From NCBI GenBank assembly GCA_025963815.1, contig JAOQAA010000611.1, positions 1 to 8,330 of the forward strand: a DNA stretch of 8,330 nt, read 5' to 3'. The position numbers and the translations under genes are program-made. This stretch comes from Capsulimonas sp. (GTDB taxonomy: Bacteria; Armatimonadota; Armatimonadia; Armatimonadales; Capsulimonadaceae). Below the pieces are notes generated by a model. The model had not been told where the DNA came from. It was given only the letters and a program-made list of their open reading frames with translations, and did no database searches. This document shows, in pieces, positions 1-6,050 of this stretch (the stretch's first letter is position 1; each line of letters begins with the position of its first letter).

Positions 1-1
1 G

Positions 2-664
2 CTTCATGGACGCGTGTATGAATATCAGAGCGATCTTTCACCTGACGGAACCAAGCTTATCTATCTCGCCCGTCAGGACGATAGAAGGCATAGCGCCGAC
101 AAGAAGGTTGGCGCCTACTATGGAGTGGTTTGCAAACCGCCCTATTTTACGGCGTTGGCGGCTTGGAGCGCCTGGAAGAGTGTAACGCCTGGCTACTTCC
201 TGAGCAATACGCAAGTATCGTGTTCTTCGTTTCCGTTCCAAGAGGCTCCGTCATTCAAGCCTGGCAAGGGAAAGTTTCCAGATGATTGGCAATTTATTGG
301 GGTACAGCACCCAACTTATCAACCGGCTCAAACACGACTTTCGGAACGATATAGATGGCGACGATCCAATGACGTATTTGAAATTCACGAAAAAGAAATC
401 ATTCAGACACCGTCGTATCTACAAAGGAAGCAACTAGGAACTAAATTCGTGTATAGCGTCCGGACCGGCTCTCAGATCGCATCAATCGCAAGAGCAGACT
501 GGGCGGATATCGATCAGCGCGGGCGTTTCGTCTTTACGAGGGACGGAAAATTGTTCGTGTGCAAGGAAATGACAGGCGGGCTGGATGGCGCCGTGGAGCT
601 AGCGGATTTCAACGCCTCAAAATTTGAGCCGATAGAAGCGCCCGAGTGGGCGAAAGAGTGGTGA
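2..664 (+). CDS. Hypothetical protein, 5'-truncated by window edge; paralogue of the next gene
   Basis: The function is not recognised. The reading frame is open to the left edge: before the first possible start (GTG at 14) it reads Leu-His-Gly-Arg, which aligns with Phe-Lys-Gly-Arg inside the next gene. The true start therefore lies outside the window, and roughly 55 N-terminal residues are missing. The visible 221 residues contain a DLSPDG turn of the kind seen in beta-propeller blades, a KPPYFTALA block, and a C-terminal block with RADWADIDQRGR, FTRDGK, ELADFN and EAPEWAK, ending in Trp. The same blocks recur in the same order in the downstream gene. There is no signal peptide or membrane segment in the visible part. 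A WD40/TolB-like beta-rich fold is an inference from the SPDG motif only. GC content is low for the window: the block 361-420 is about 37% GC. Confidence 0.75.
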   Translation, partial: LHGRVYEYQSDLSPDGTKLIYLARQDDRRHSADKKVGAYYGVVCKPPYFTALAAWSAWKSVTPGYFLSNTQVSCSSFPFQEAPSFKPGKGKFPDDWQFIGVQHPTYQPAQTRLSERYRWRRSNDVFEIHEKEIIQTPSYLQRKQLGTKFVYSVRTGSQIASIARADWADIDQRGRFVFTRDGKLFVCKEMTGGLDGAVELADFNASKFEPIEAPEWAKEW

Positions 665-686
665 CGGCTCAGTATTGTTAGCGCTC

Positions 687-691
687 AAGGA
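687..691 (+). promoter_or_regulatory. Ribosome binding site of second paralogue
   Basis: AAGGA lies 8 bases before the ATG at 700. It supports that start and shows the second paralogue is translated from its own site, although only 35 bases separate it from the stop of the first. Confidence 0.6.
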
Positions 692-699
692 AATCGTTT

Positions 700-1524
700 A
701 TGAACAAAATCAACCGCGCCGCGCCGGAGTGCAGTCTCTATGGATTTCTCGCTACGGAAGCGCCGGTTTGTGTGTTCCTGCGACAAGGCCCTTCGAAACA
801 CGTTCAACTGATCAAATGGAATACTGAAGACGACACATTTGAGCTAGGGCAATGGTTTAAAGGACGTATATACGAAAACAGGTGCGATCTTTCTCCAGAC
901 GGTACCATTTTTTTGTACTGGGCGCGCAAAGAGAATGTCAGACCTGCCTGGAAATTTCAAACCTATTGGGGAGCCGTCAGCAAACCGCCATATTTCACAG
1001 CATTAGCGTTATGGATTGGAAATATGCTGGAGCCTGGAAGCTTTTTTCTCACGAACACACTTTTGTCGAACGCTTCATGCTTTGACAACGCAGCGCATGG
1101 CCTCACTCCTGATAAGGGAGAGTTTCCAAATGATTGGAAGTTCATTCACGACTACCATGGACGTTATGTGTCGACTTGTGTTCAGAGCGCAAAGCGAGAT
1201 GGATGGCTAAAAGCACCGACGGATGAGTTTTACGAAAAACAATTGTCCACAGACCCAGACATTTTTCTAAGAAAAAAGCTCAGCGCAGATGCTGCGGGAA
1301 GGGGCTATCAACATCAAGTTCGCACCAACACCGAAACGTTTCCAATCGAGCGGGCGGACTGGGCGGATATTGACCAGCGCGGGCGCTTGGTGTTTACTCG
1401 CGATGGAAAGGTGTTTGCGTGCGTTTCGATAAAAACCGGGTTGGATAGCGCTATCGAACTGGCAGATTTCAACGACTCAAAATTCGAGCCAATGGAAGCC
1501 CCGGAGTGGGCGAAGGCGTGGTGA
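700..1524 (+). CDS. Hypothetical protein, tandem paralogue of the preceding gene
   Basis: A 274-residue protein of unknown function that starts at ATG 700 behind a good AAGGA site. It is the full-length version of the truncated upstream gene. The shared blocks, with approximate residue numbers, are GR-I/V-YE and DLSPDG (55-69), KPPYFTALA-W (95-105), EFPNDW-KFI (140-150), RADWADIDQRGR (217-228), FTRDGK-F (231-238), GLD-A-ELADFN-SKFEP (246-264) and EAPEWAK-W (267-274). The central part (about 150-205) diverges strongly, while the last 60 residues are nearly identical. There is no signal peptide or transmembrane segment, so it is probably cytoplasmic. The aromatic- and Asp-Gly-rich blocks suggest a beta-rich, propeller-like fold, which is inference. 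The two genes are 35 bases apart and probably co-transcribed. GC is lower than in the rest of the window (781-840 is about 43%), hinting at a different origin. Confidence 0.8.
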   Translation: MNKINRAAPECSLYGFLATEAPVCVFLRQGPSKHVQLIKWNTEDDTFELGQWFKGRIYENRCDLSPDGTIFLYWARKENVRPAWKFQTYWGAVSKPPYFTALALWIGNMLEPGSFFLTNTLLSNASCFDNAAHGLTPDKGEFPNDWKFIHDYHGRYVSTCVQSAKRDGWLKAPTDEFYEKQLSTDPDIFLRKKLSADAAGRGYQHQVRTNTETFPIERADWADIDQRGRLVFTRDGKVFACVSIKTGLDSAIELADFNDSKFEPMEAPEWAKAW

Positions 1525-1550
1525 CGCCGGGCGTGGGCGCGCCCGGCGTC
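1523..1550. terminator. GC-rich hairpin between convergent genes
   Basis: A perfect 11-bp inverted repeat: GACGCCGGGCG (1523-1533) pairs with 1540-1550 around a 6-base loop. It overlaps the stop codon of the plus-strand paralogue and lies 8 bases past the stop of the minus-strand gene ending at 1558. The position suits a shared bidirectional terminator. No T-tract follows on either strand, so it is not a textbook intrinsic terminator. Confidence 0.5.
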
Positions 1551-1557
1551 GAGGGAA

Positions 1558-1968
1558 TTAAGATCCGGCTTTTTCTTCGTAGTACTCGCTGATGTGCTCG
1601 TAGACGTGATCCGGAAACTTAAGATCGCGGTAGAGGTTGCCGGAATCGGGATCGTCCGGGTTGGGAACGATTGGGAAGTCTTGTTTTGACTGATAGTCCA
1701 GCAGCTTCTCGCGCTTGGGCGGGTTGTAGTCATGGCCCTGCACTTGCAGATACAGCGCGCGGGCGTCGGGCTCGCTGAAGTCGTTGTCCTGCTGCAAGAG
1801 GCGTACGACTTCGTCTTCCGACAGGAAGTGCCGCGCCACCATCGCGAAGACCAGCCGGCCATAATGGCCGATATCCTTGCCTGCGTCCAGCGAGTCCAGC
1901 AGATGCGCCATGACATCGCTCTTACGCAGGTCGTCTAATGCATTCTTCTCCACTTGTTTTGTCGCCAT
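1558..1968 (-). CDS. Conserved-looking hypothetical protein, 136 aa
   Basis: Function unknown. Two adjacent ATG codons (1971-1969 and 1968-1966) are possible starts. The GGAGGA site at 1981-1976 is 4 bases from the first and 7 from the second, so the second is preferred. The first ~75 residues look helical and charged (LLDSLDAGKDIGHYGRLVF, then VARHFLSEDEVVRLLQQ). Next come a YNPPKREKLL block, a Pro/Asp-rich FP-VPNPDDPDSGN turn and an acidic tail (VYEHISEYYEEKAGS). There is no signal peptide or membrane segment, so it is expected in the cytoplasm. The dense, low-redundancy motifs suggest a real conserved family rather than a spurious frame, but I cannot name it. It is convergent with the tandem paralogues and divergent from the unknown gene at 2085. 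Confidence 0.8.
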   Translation of the reverse strand: MATKQVEKNALDDLRKSDVMAHLLDSLDAGKDIGHYGRLVFAMVARHFLSEDEVVRLLQQDNDFSEPDARALYLQVQGHDYNPPKREKLLDYQSKQDFPIVPNPDDPDSGNLYRDLKFPDHVYEHISEYYEEKAGS

Positions 1969-2006
1969 CATTCAATCCTCCAAACCAGGTCGTTCTTGAT
2001 AACGAG

Positions 2007-2033
2007 ATTTTAACCCAGGCAGCGCAATATCAA
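2007..2033 (-). promoter_or_regulatory. Putative sigma70-type promoter for the 1558-1968 gene
   Basis: On the minus strand, TTGATA (2033-2028) and TAAAAT (2012-2007) are separated by 15 bases, about 2 bases short of optimal. Transcription would start near 2000, giving a leader of about 30 bases that contains the GGAGGA site. The hexamers are good but the spacing is poor, so this is a candidate only. Confidence 0.35.
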
Positions 2034-2084
2034 ACATTTGTTCGCGGCAATTTGCATCGTGTGGATACCAGGTACAATGGCGAT

Positions 2085-2543
2085 GTGGAACAAGAAACAT
2101 CGCAGTGGAAACTGCCGGACGAAGAATGGCGACGGATTTTGCCCCGGGTGCGCAAAGACCCAAATATGCTCGGAGATAACGCGTACGTACGTGTGGAAAC
2201 CGATCCGGAAACGAGTGTCGAGGAACTGCACTTCTTCGCAACACCGTCCAATACCCCCGACGGGTGGCGCTACGCGTTTCAAGAGCAAATCCCAGACGGC
2301 GGCCCGCTCGGCGCGTTTGTCGGCCGCGCCTGGCGCGACGCCTCCTCGGGCGACATCGAGTTCGAAGTCATCCTTTACGCCGGCGCCCAGGCCGTCAGCG
2401 CTGACTACGCCGGCGGCATCGGCAACATGGACGAAATGGAGTTCGAACAAGCCGTCAACCGCGCACTCCAGGGAACGCCCGCCGACCGGCGCTGGCTGAC
2501 GGAAGAGTTTGGGCGCCTAATTTGGCTAGGCGCGGCGCACTAA
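2085..2543 (+). CDS. Hypothetical protein (start uncertain), about 152 aa
   Basis: Function unknown. The frame is open from an ATG at 1938, but that start would overlap the first codons, ribosome binding site and promoter of the divergent gene, and the first ~48 residues do not look protein-like. GTG at 2085 (weak AGG at 2070-2072, 12 bases away) or GTG at 2061 are the likelier starts; none has a strong site. The trusted part begins with a charged, Trp-containing helix (QWKLPDEEWRRILPRV). It continues with VRVETDPETSVEELHFF, an aromatic- and Gly-rich middle (DGWRYAFQEQIPDGGPLG, GDIEFEVILYAGA) and a C-terminal helix (EFEQAVNRALQGTPADRRW). The KLPDEEW start resembles the beginning of MsrB proteins, but no MsrB cysteine motif follows, so that identity is rejected. 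There are no membrane segments. It ends 26 bases before the M60 peptidase start, so the two may be co-transcribed. Confidence 0.65.
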   Translation: MEQETSQWKLPDEEWRRILPRVRKDPNMLGDNAYVRVETDPETSVEELHFFATPSNTPDGWRYAFQEQIPDGGPLGAFVGRAWRDASSGDIEFEVILYAGAQAVSADYAGGIGNMDEMEFEQAVNRALQGTPADRRWLTEEFGRLIWLGAAH

Positions 2544-2555
2544 ACTCATTTGCAC

Positions 2556-2561
2556 AAGGGG
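2556..2561 (+). promoter_or_regulatory. Ribosome binding site deciding the M60 start
   Basis: AAGGGG lies 8 bases before TTG 2570. It overlaps the two in-frame GTG codons at 2561 and 2564, so it cannot serve them. This favours TTG 2570, which also puts the signal peptide at the very N-terminus. Confidence 0.5.
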
Positions 2562-2569
2562 TGGTGTTT

Positions 2570-4837
2570 TTGATCAGGCAATTTACGTTTATCGTCTCTC
2601 TTGCAGCAATATTTAGCCTAGTGGGCGGCGTGTGTCATGCGGATGGATCGCATGAAGCCGATCAGAAAACACTGCTGGCCGGCGTCACGACGATCGATGC
2701 ACCGGGGTTACCAGGGCCGGTTTCGGTTTTTGGGAAGGATGCTTTTCCTCTCGTCACCGGACAAATCGGCGACGGGCTGGCGGCGCCGGTCGTGGCCGCT
2801 TCTCGCCTGAGGGCGGGACGTGTTGTCGTGTTCGGGCATCCGGGCTATTTGGATGCCGAGGCCCTAAGCGCGGCGGACACGGGCGCGCTTGTGCAAAATG
2901 CGGTCCGCTGGCTGGCGAGGCCCGGTAGGTCCATACGAGTCGGCGTTCGACAGCGGCCTGGCCTTGCCGCCTACTTGCAGGCGCATGGCGTCACCGTGGA
3001 TATACTCGACGACGCACATTGGACCGATCGGCTGAAGGACGATTCCGTCGTTTCATGTCCGCTGGCGGATCTCGCGCCCAAAGAGATCACGGCCTTAGAT
3101 CGCTACCTGCGTGGCGGCGGAGGGCTGCTTGCGGCGGAACTGGGCTGGGGCTGGCTCCAGCTCAATCCGAATAAGATGTTAACGCAGCACGGCGGCAACC
3201 GCCTCCTGGCGCCTGCCGGTCTCGTCTGGTCCGATGGTACGCTCAATACGACGGCGCCGCAAGGCTATTTGGCCGGAGCGATTCCAAGCGAGATGCTCAA
3301 CGCCTCGGATGCTCTCACCGTTGTGCTCGATAGCCTCCCATCATCGCCTCCCAAGGGGCTTGCCCCAGCCATTCCTAGCTCGGGCCAAGCCGTGGAAACG
3401 GTTCTGCTGGCGGTCAGCAGTCTGCCGCCGGATGACAAGATCCTGCTGCCTCGTCTGAACTCTCTGAGAACTCAGCACGAGAAAGACCCCGCTCTGCGTT
3501 TGGAAACACCGCTCATGGAGCGCGATTTGATCGAGCGTATCGCTCTGTCGCTCCAGGTTCAACAGGCAATGCAGGCGCCGGCCGCGCAGGTCCATGCCCT
3601 CCCCGCAGCCGCATCATTTCCCGGCGCCGTAGCGTCTGACGCAGCGCGCGTGACCAAGACCGTCAAGATTGACGCCAGCGTCCCCGAGTGGCATAGCACC
3701 GGCTTGTACGCGGCTCCTGGCGAACAGATCACCGTTACCGCGCCCGAGAGCGCCGTGAAGCAGGGCCTCCAGGTCCGTATCGGCGCGCACACGGATACCT
3801 TGTGGCCCCTGAATAAGTGGGAACGCGCTCCAGCAATCACGCGCGTTTTCCCTCTGAACGCCGCTCAAACCGTCGCCGCGAATGCGTTCGGGGGAGCAGT
3901 CTATATCGTCGTTCCCGATGGCTGCACCTTGGGCACAATCTCTGTCACGATCGGCCATGCCGTCGAAGCCCCATACTTTGTCAAAGGCGAAACCGATCCT
4001 GCCGTATGGCGCACAGCGATCCGCAATAATCCCGCACCCTGGGCGGAACTGCAGGGCGACAATGTGATCTTGACTGTACCCTCAGCATCCGTTCGCGCTC
4101 TCGACGACCCGCAAGCCCTCATGGTCCTTTGGGATCGTATTCTGGATGGTTACTCCGACTTTGCCGGGATCCCCCATCATCGATCGCGTCCGGAGCGCTA
4201 CTGCGTTGACCGCCAAATCAGCGTCGGCTATATGCACTCGGGTTATCCCATCATGATGGGGATGGACGTTGCGAACGATGTCGTCAGCACGCACGTGATC
4301 CTCACCAACGGCGATGGGAAAAGCAAGTCGTGGGGATTTTTTCACGAAATGGGGCATAACCACCAGCAATCCGACTGGACCTTCGACGGAACCGGGGAAG
4401 TCACAAACAATGTCTTCGACCTGTACATCATGGAAACGATCTGTGGGCTCATGTCCTCCCAGCATCCGTCCCTGTACCCGGACGTGATGCAAACGCGTCT
4501 GGAGAAATACATCCATGGCGGGAGCGACTTCAATCAGTGGAAGAACGATCCTTGGATCGCCCTGACGATGTACATTGAGCTGAAGGAGGGCTTCGGCTGG
4601 GACGCCTACAAGAAGGTCTTTGCCGAATACCGCGCCCTGCCCGACGCAGCGCGTCCTAAGACGGATCTGGAGAAACGGGACCAGTGGATGACACGTTTCT
4701 CGCGCACAGTAGGCCGCAATCTCGGTCCCTTCTTCCAGGCATGGGGCGTGCCGACTTCCCCCGAAGCCCGCGCCGCGATCAGCGATCTGCCCGCCTGGAT
4801 GCCGCCCAACTTTCCTACACGACCGGCGGCGCAATAG
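2570..4837 (+). CDS. Secreted M60-family (TCAF/enhancin-like) zinc metallopeptidase
   Basis: About 755 residues from TTG 2570. The frame extends upstream to 2522, but that would bury the signal peptide and overlap the previous gene. Residues 1-24 form a signal peptide: Ile-Arg-Gln, a hydrophobic core, and a VCHA cleavage site before Asp-Gly. Residues ~40-340 resemble the GATase-like N-terminal half found in M60 proteins such as the TCAF group (RVVVFGHPGYL near 85-94, then ALVQNAVRWLARP). From ~360 comes a PGEQITVTAP beta-sandwich segment, then the M60 core with PWAELQGDNVILTVPS and ALMVLWDRILDGY. The zinc site is HEMGH at 592-596 with Glu610 as likely third ligand (HExxH-x13-E), preceded by SWGFF. 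The family cuts glycoprotein or mucin-like substrates outside the cell; the actual substrate here is unknown. The start of a GH51 gene 3.3 kb away supports a glycan-rich diet. Confidence 0.9.
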   Translation: MIRQFTFIVSLAAIFSLVGGVCHADGSHEADQKTLLAGVTTIDAPGLPGPVSVFGKDAFPLVTGQIGDGLAAPVVAASRLRAGRVVVFGHPGYLDAEALSAADTGALVQNAVRWLARPGRSIRVGVRQRPGLAAYLQAHGVTVDILDDAHWTDRLKDDSVVSCPLADLAPKEITALDRYLRGGGGLLAAELGWGWLQLNPNKMLTQHGGNRLLAPAGLVWSDGTLNTTAPQGYLAGAIPSEMLNASDALTVVLDSLPSSPPKGLAPAIPSSGQAVETVLLAVSSLPPDDKILLPRLNSLRTQHEKDPALRLETPLMERDLIERIALSLQVQQAMQAPAAQVHALPAAASFPGAVASDAARVTKTVKIDASVPEWHSTGLYAAPGEQITVTAPESAVKQGLQVRIGAHTDTLWPLNKWERAPAITRVFPLNAAQTVAANAFGGAVYIVVPDGCTLGTISVTIGHAVEAPYFVKGETDPAVWRTAIRNNPAPWAELQGDNVILTVPSASVRALDDPQALMVLWDRILDGYSDFAGIPHHRSRPERYCVDRQISVGYMHSGYPIMMGMDVANDVVSTHVILTNGDGKSKSWGFFHEMGHNHQQSDWTFDGTGEVTNNVFDLYIMETICGLMSSQHPSLYPDVMQTRLEKYIHGGSDFNQWKNDPWIALTMYIELKEGFGWDAYKKVFAEYRALPDAARPKTDLEKRDQWMTRFSRTVGRNLGPFFQAWGVPTSPEARAAISDLPAWMPPNFPTRPAAQ

Positions 4838-4901
4838 AATCCGAGCATGCACTCCTCGCTCCTCATCATCCAGCACATCACCGTCACGTGGTCGAAGGCC
4901 T

Positions 4902-4926
4902 CGCGCGGAGGCTTGTCCTCCGCGCG
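4902..4926. terminator. GC-rich hairpin between convergent genes
   Basis: A perfect 10-bp inverted repeat (CGCGCGGAGG at 4902-4911 with its complement at 4917-4926) around a 5-base loop CTTGT. It lies in the 130-base gap between the ends of the M60 gene and the minus-strand gene that stops at 4968. It is probably a bidirectional transcription stop; no T-tract is seen on either strand, so efficiency is uncertain. Confidence 0.45.
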
Positions 4927-4967
4927 GCGTAACGCAGTTCATGCACAATCATGCCCTATCGCTCTCC

Positions 4968-6005
4968 CTAGGCCGCCCGCGTTTCCTCTAACTCTTCAAA
5001 CGGCTCCAAATCTTCCAGCGTGCGCCCCATCGATTCGACTTGCAGAACGATGGCTTTGATATCCGGCAGGATGCGCTCGGGGGCGCGGTCGTTGAGTTCT
5101 GAGGTCGTGATTTCGAAACGCTTGCCAATCAGGTCCAGCGTGTAGATCACGTTTTTGAGCATCTTTCCCACTTGGTCTACATACTTGTTGCGGCGCAGGA
5201 TGACGTGGCTGCGACGCTCCAGCGCGGCGTTGGATTCGGGGTCGAAGCTGTGCTCTCGCCGCCAGGCGAGGTCGGCCAGCTCGCGCTCGTAGTATTCGTG
5301 CGCCTCTCTGATGACTTGCTGCATCCAAAGGTCGCCTCCGGCGGCGGGAGTCGCGCCGGAGGAAAGGTGCAGGTAGGGCGGTGGCTGGTTCTTGCCATCG
5401 ATCGTGCGGGGCAGCAGACCCACGGAGTCGCCGAGGGCGCGCGCTTCATCACGCAGGGCTTCCAGAGTATCGCGCAGGTGTTCTTCATGAAGGGCGAACG
5501 TAAGAAATTTGCCGATCAGAGATTCGAGCTGGATGGGGATCTCCTTGGCGGCGGGCGCATCGGATTCGGACATGAGCTTGATGACGTGCAGCGAGGACTG
5601 CAAAGCTTCATAACGCATTTGTAATTCGCGGCGGATCTGCGGCAGGATCTCGTCGGGAGATTGGCTCGCAGTCGCCTGAAGCCGCGCCGCGCCGCCGCCA
5701 AGCGGGCGGCGCACTTCGGGCGCCTGCCGCTCCACGGGGATGGCGAGAGTTGCGGGAACGGGCGCTGGCGCGGCGCTGGATTGGGAAGCGCTGGTAGACG
5801 CCGGGACCGCGCGGAATTCGATACGCGGCAGGATCGCTTTGTTCGGCCAGAAGGCTCGGACGGCGAGGTAGATAACCTCACACACCAGAGCGATCTCCAG
5901 CGGAAGAAGGTTCAGGTAGACGGCCGTCAGCGCAACGCCGAAACTGAGCGCAAGAAGATTATATGGGCTGCGAAGAGCCGCGTGAAGTTTTTCTTGGGGT
6001 GACAT
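4968..6005 (-). CDS. Membrane-anchored helical protein, XpaC-like in architecture
   Basis: A 345-residue protein. ATG 6005 is preceded by AAGGG with a 7-base spacing. Two adjacent hydrophobic helices (about 16-32 and 36-52) form a membrane hairpin. They are followed by a Pro/Ala/Ser-rich linker (about 66-112) and a long helical, charged region (about 117-345) likely to include coiled coil: RRELQMRYEALQSSLHVIKL, LRDTLEALRDEARALG, then YYERELADLAWRREH and VGKMLKNVIYTLDLIGKRF. The tail is acidic. The hairpin-plus-helical layout resembles XpaC-type proteins of TelA/XpaC stress operons, but no residue signature proves membership. It follows the substrate-binding-fold gene by 45 bases on the same strand, so the two are probably one operon. 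It most likely acts on the inner face of the membrane as a scaffold or sensor partner, which is inference. Confidence 0.75.
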   Translation of the reverse strand: MSPQEKLHAALRSPYNLLALSFGVALTAVYLNLLPLEIALVCEVIYLAVRAFWPNKAILPRIEFRAVPASTSASQSSAAPAPVPATLAIPVERQAPEVRRPLGGGAARLQATASQSPDEILPQIRRELQMRYEALQSSLHVIKLMSESDAPAAKEIPIQLESLIGKFLTFALHEEHLRDTLEALRDEARALGDSVGLLPRTIDGKNQPPPYLHLSSGATPAAGGDLWMQQVIREAHEYYERELADLAWRREHSFDPESNAALERRSHVILRRNKYVDQVGKMLKNVIYTLDLIGKRFEITTSELNDRAPERILPDIKAIVLQVESMGRTLEDLEPFEELEETRAA

Positions 6006-6050
6006 AGCAATACCCTTTCTGAAAATGTAACCGCCGAGCGGTGTGATGCG

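Noticed and set aside
1314..1916. A 200-codon minus-strand frame spanning the end of the second paralogue and the small minus-strand gene
   Set aside because: The product is a low-complexity run of Ser, Thr, Arg and Ala, out of frame with the better-supported gene at 1558-1968, which has a strong ribosome binding site.
2038..2499. A 153-codon plus-strand frame overlapping the unknown gene at 2085-2543, with ATG codons at 2077 and 2083
   Set aside because: Its translation is rich in Ser, Pro, Thr and Arg with many scattered Cys early on, unlike a folded protein, while the other frame gives alternating hydrophobic and charged segments.
2085..2543. Possible MsrB methionine sulfoxide reductase, because of the KLPDEEW start
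   Set aside because: None of the later MsrB landmarks (Cys pairs for zinc, the catalytic Cys region) are present.
4082..4948. A 288-codon open frame on the minus strand opposite the M60 catalytic region
   Set aside because: It is the antisense shadow of a strongly supported protease domain. Its product is rich in Arg, Gly and His without recognisable motifs, and it has no convincing start site.
5172..5624. A 150-codon plus-strand frame antisense to the XpaC-like gene
   Set aside because: It is explained as the complement of GC-biased codons in the real gene; there is no ribosome binding site or motif.
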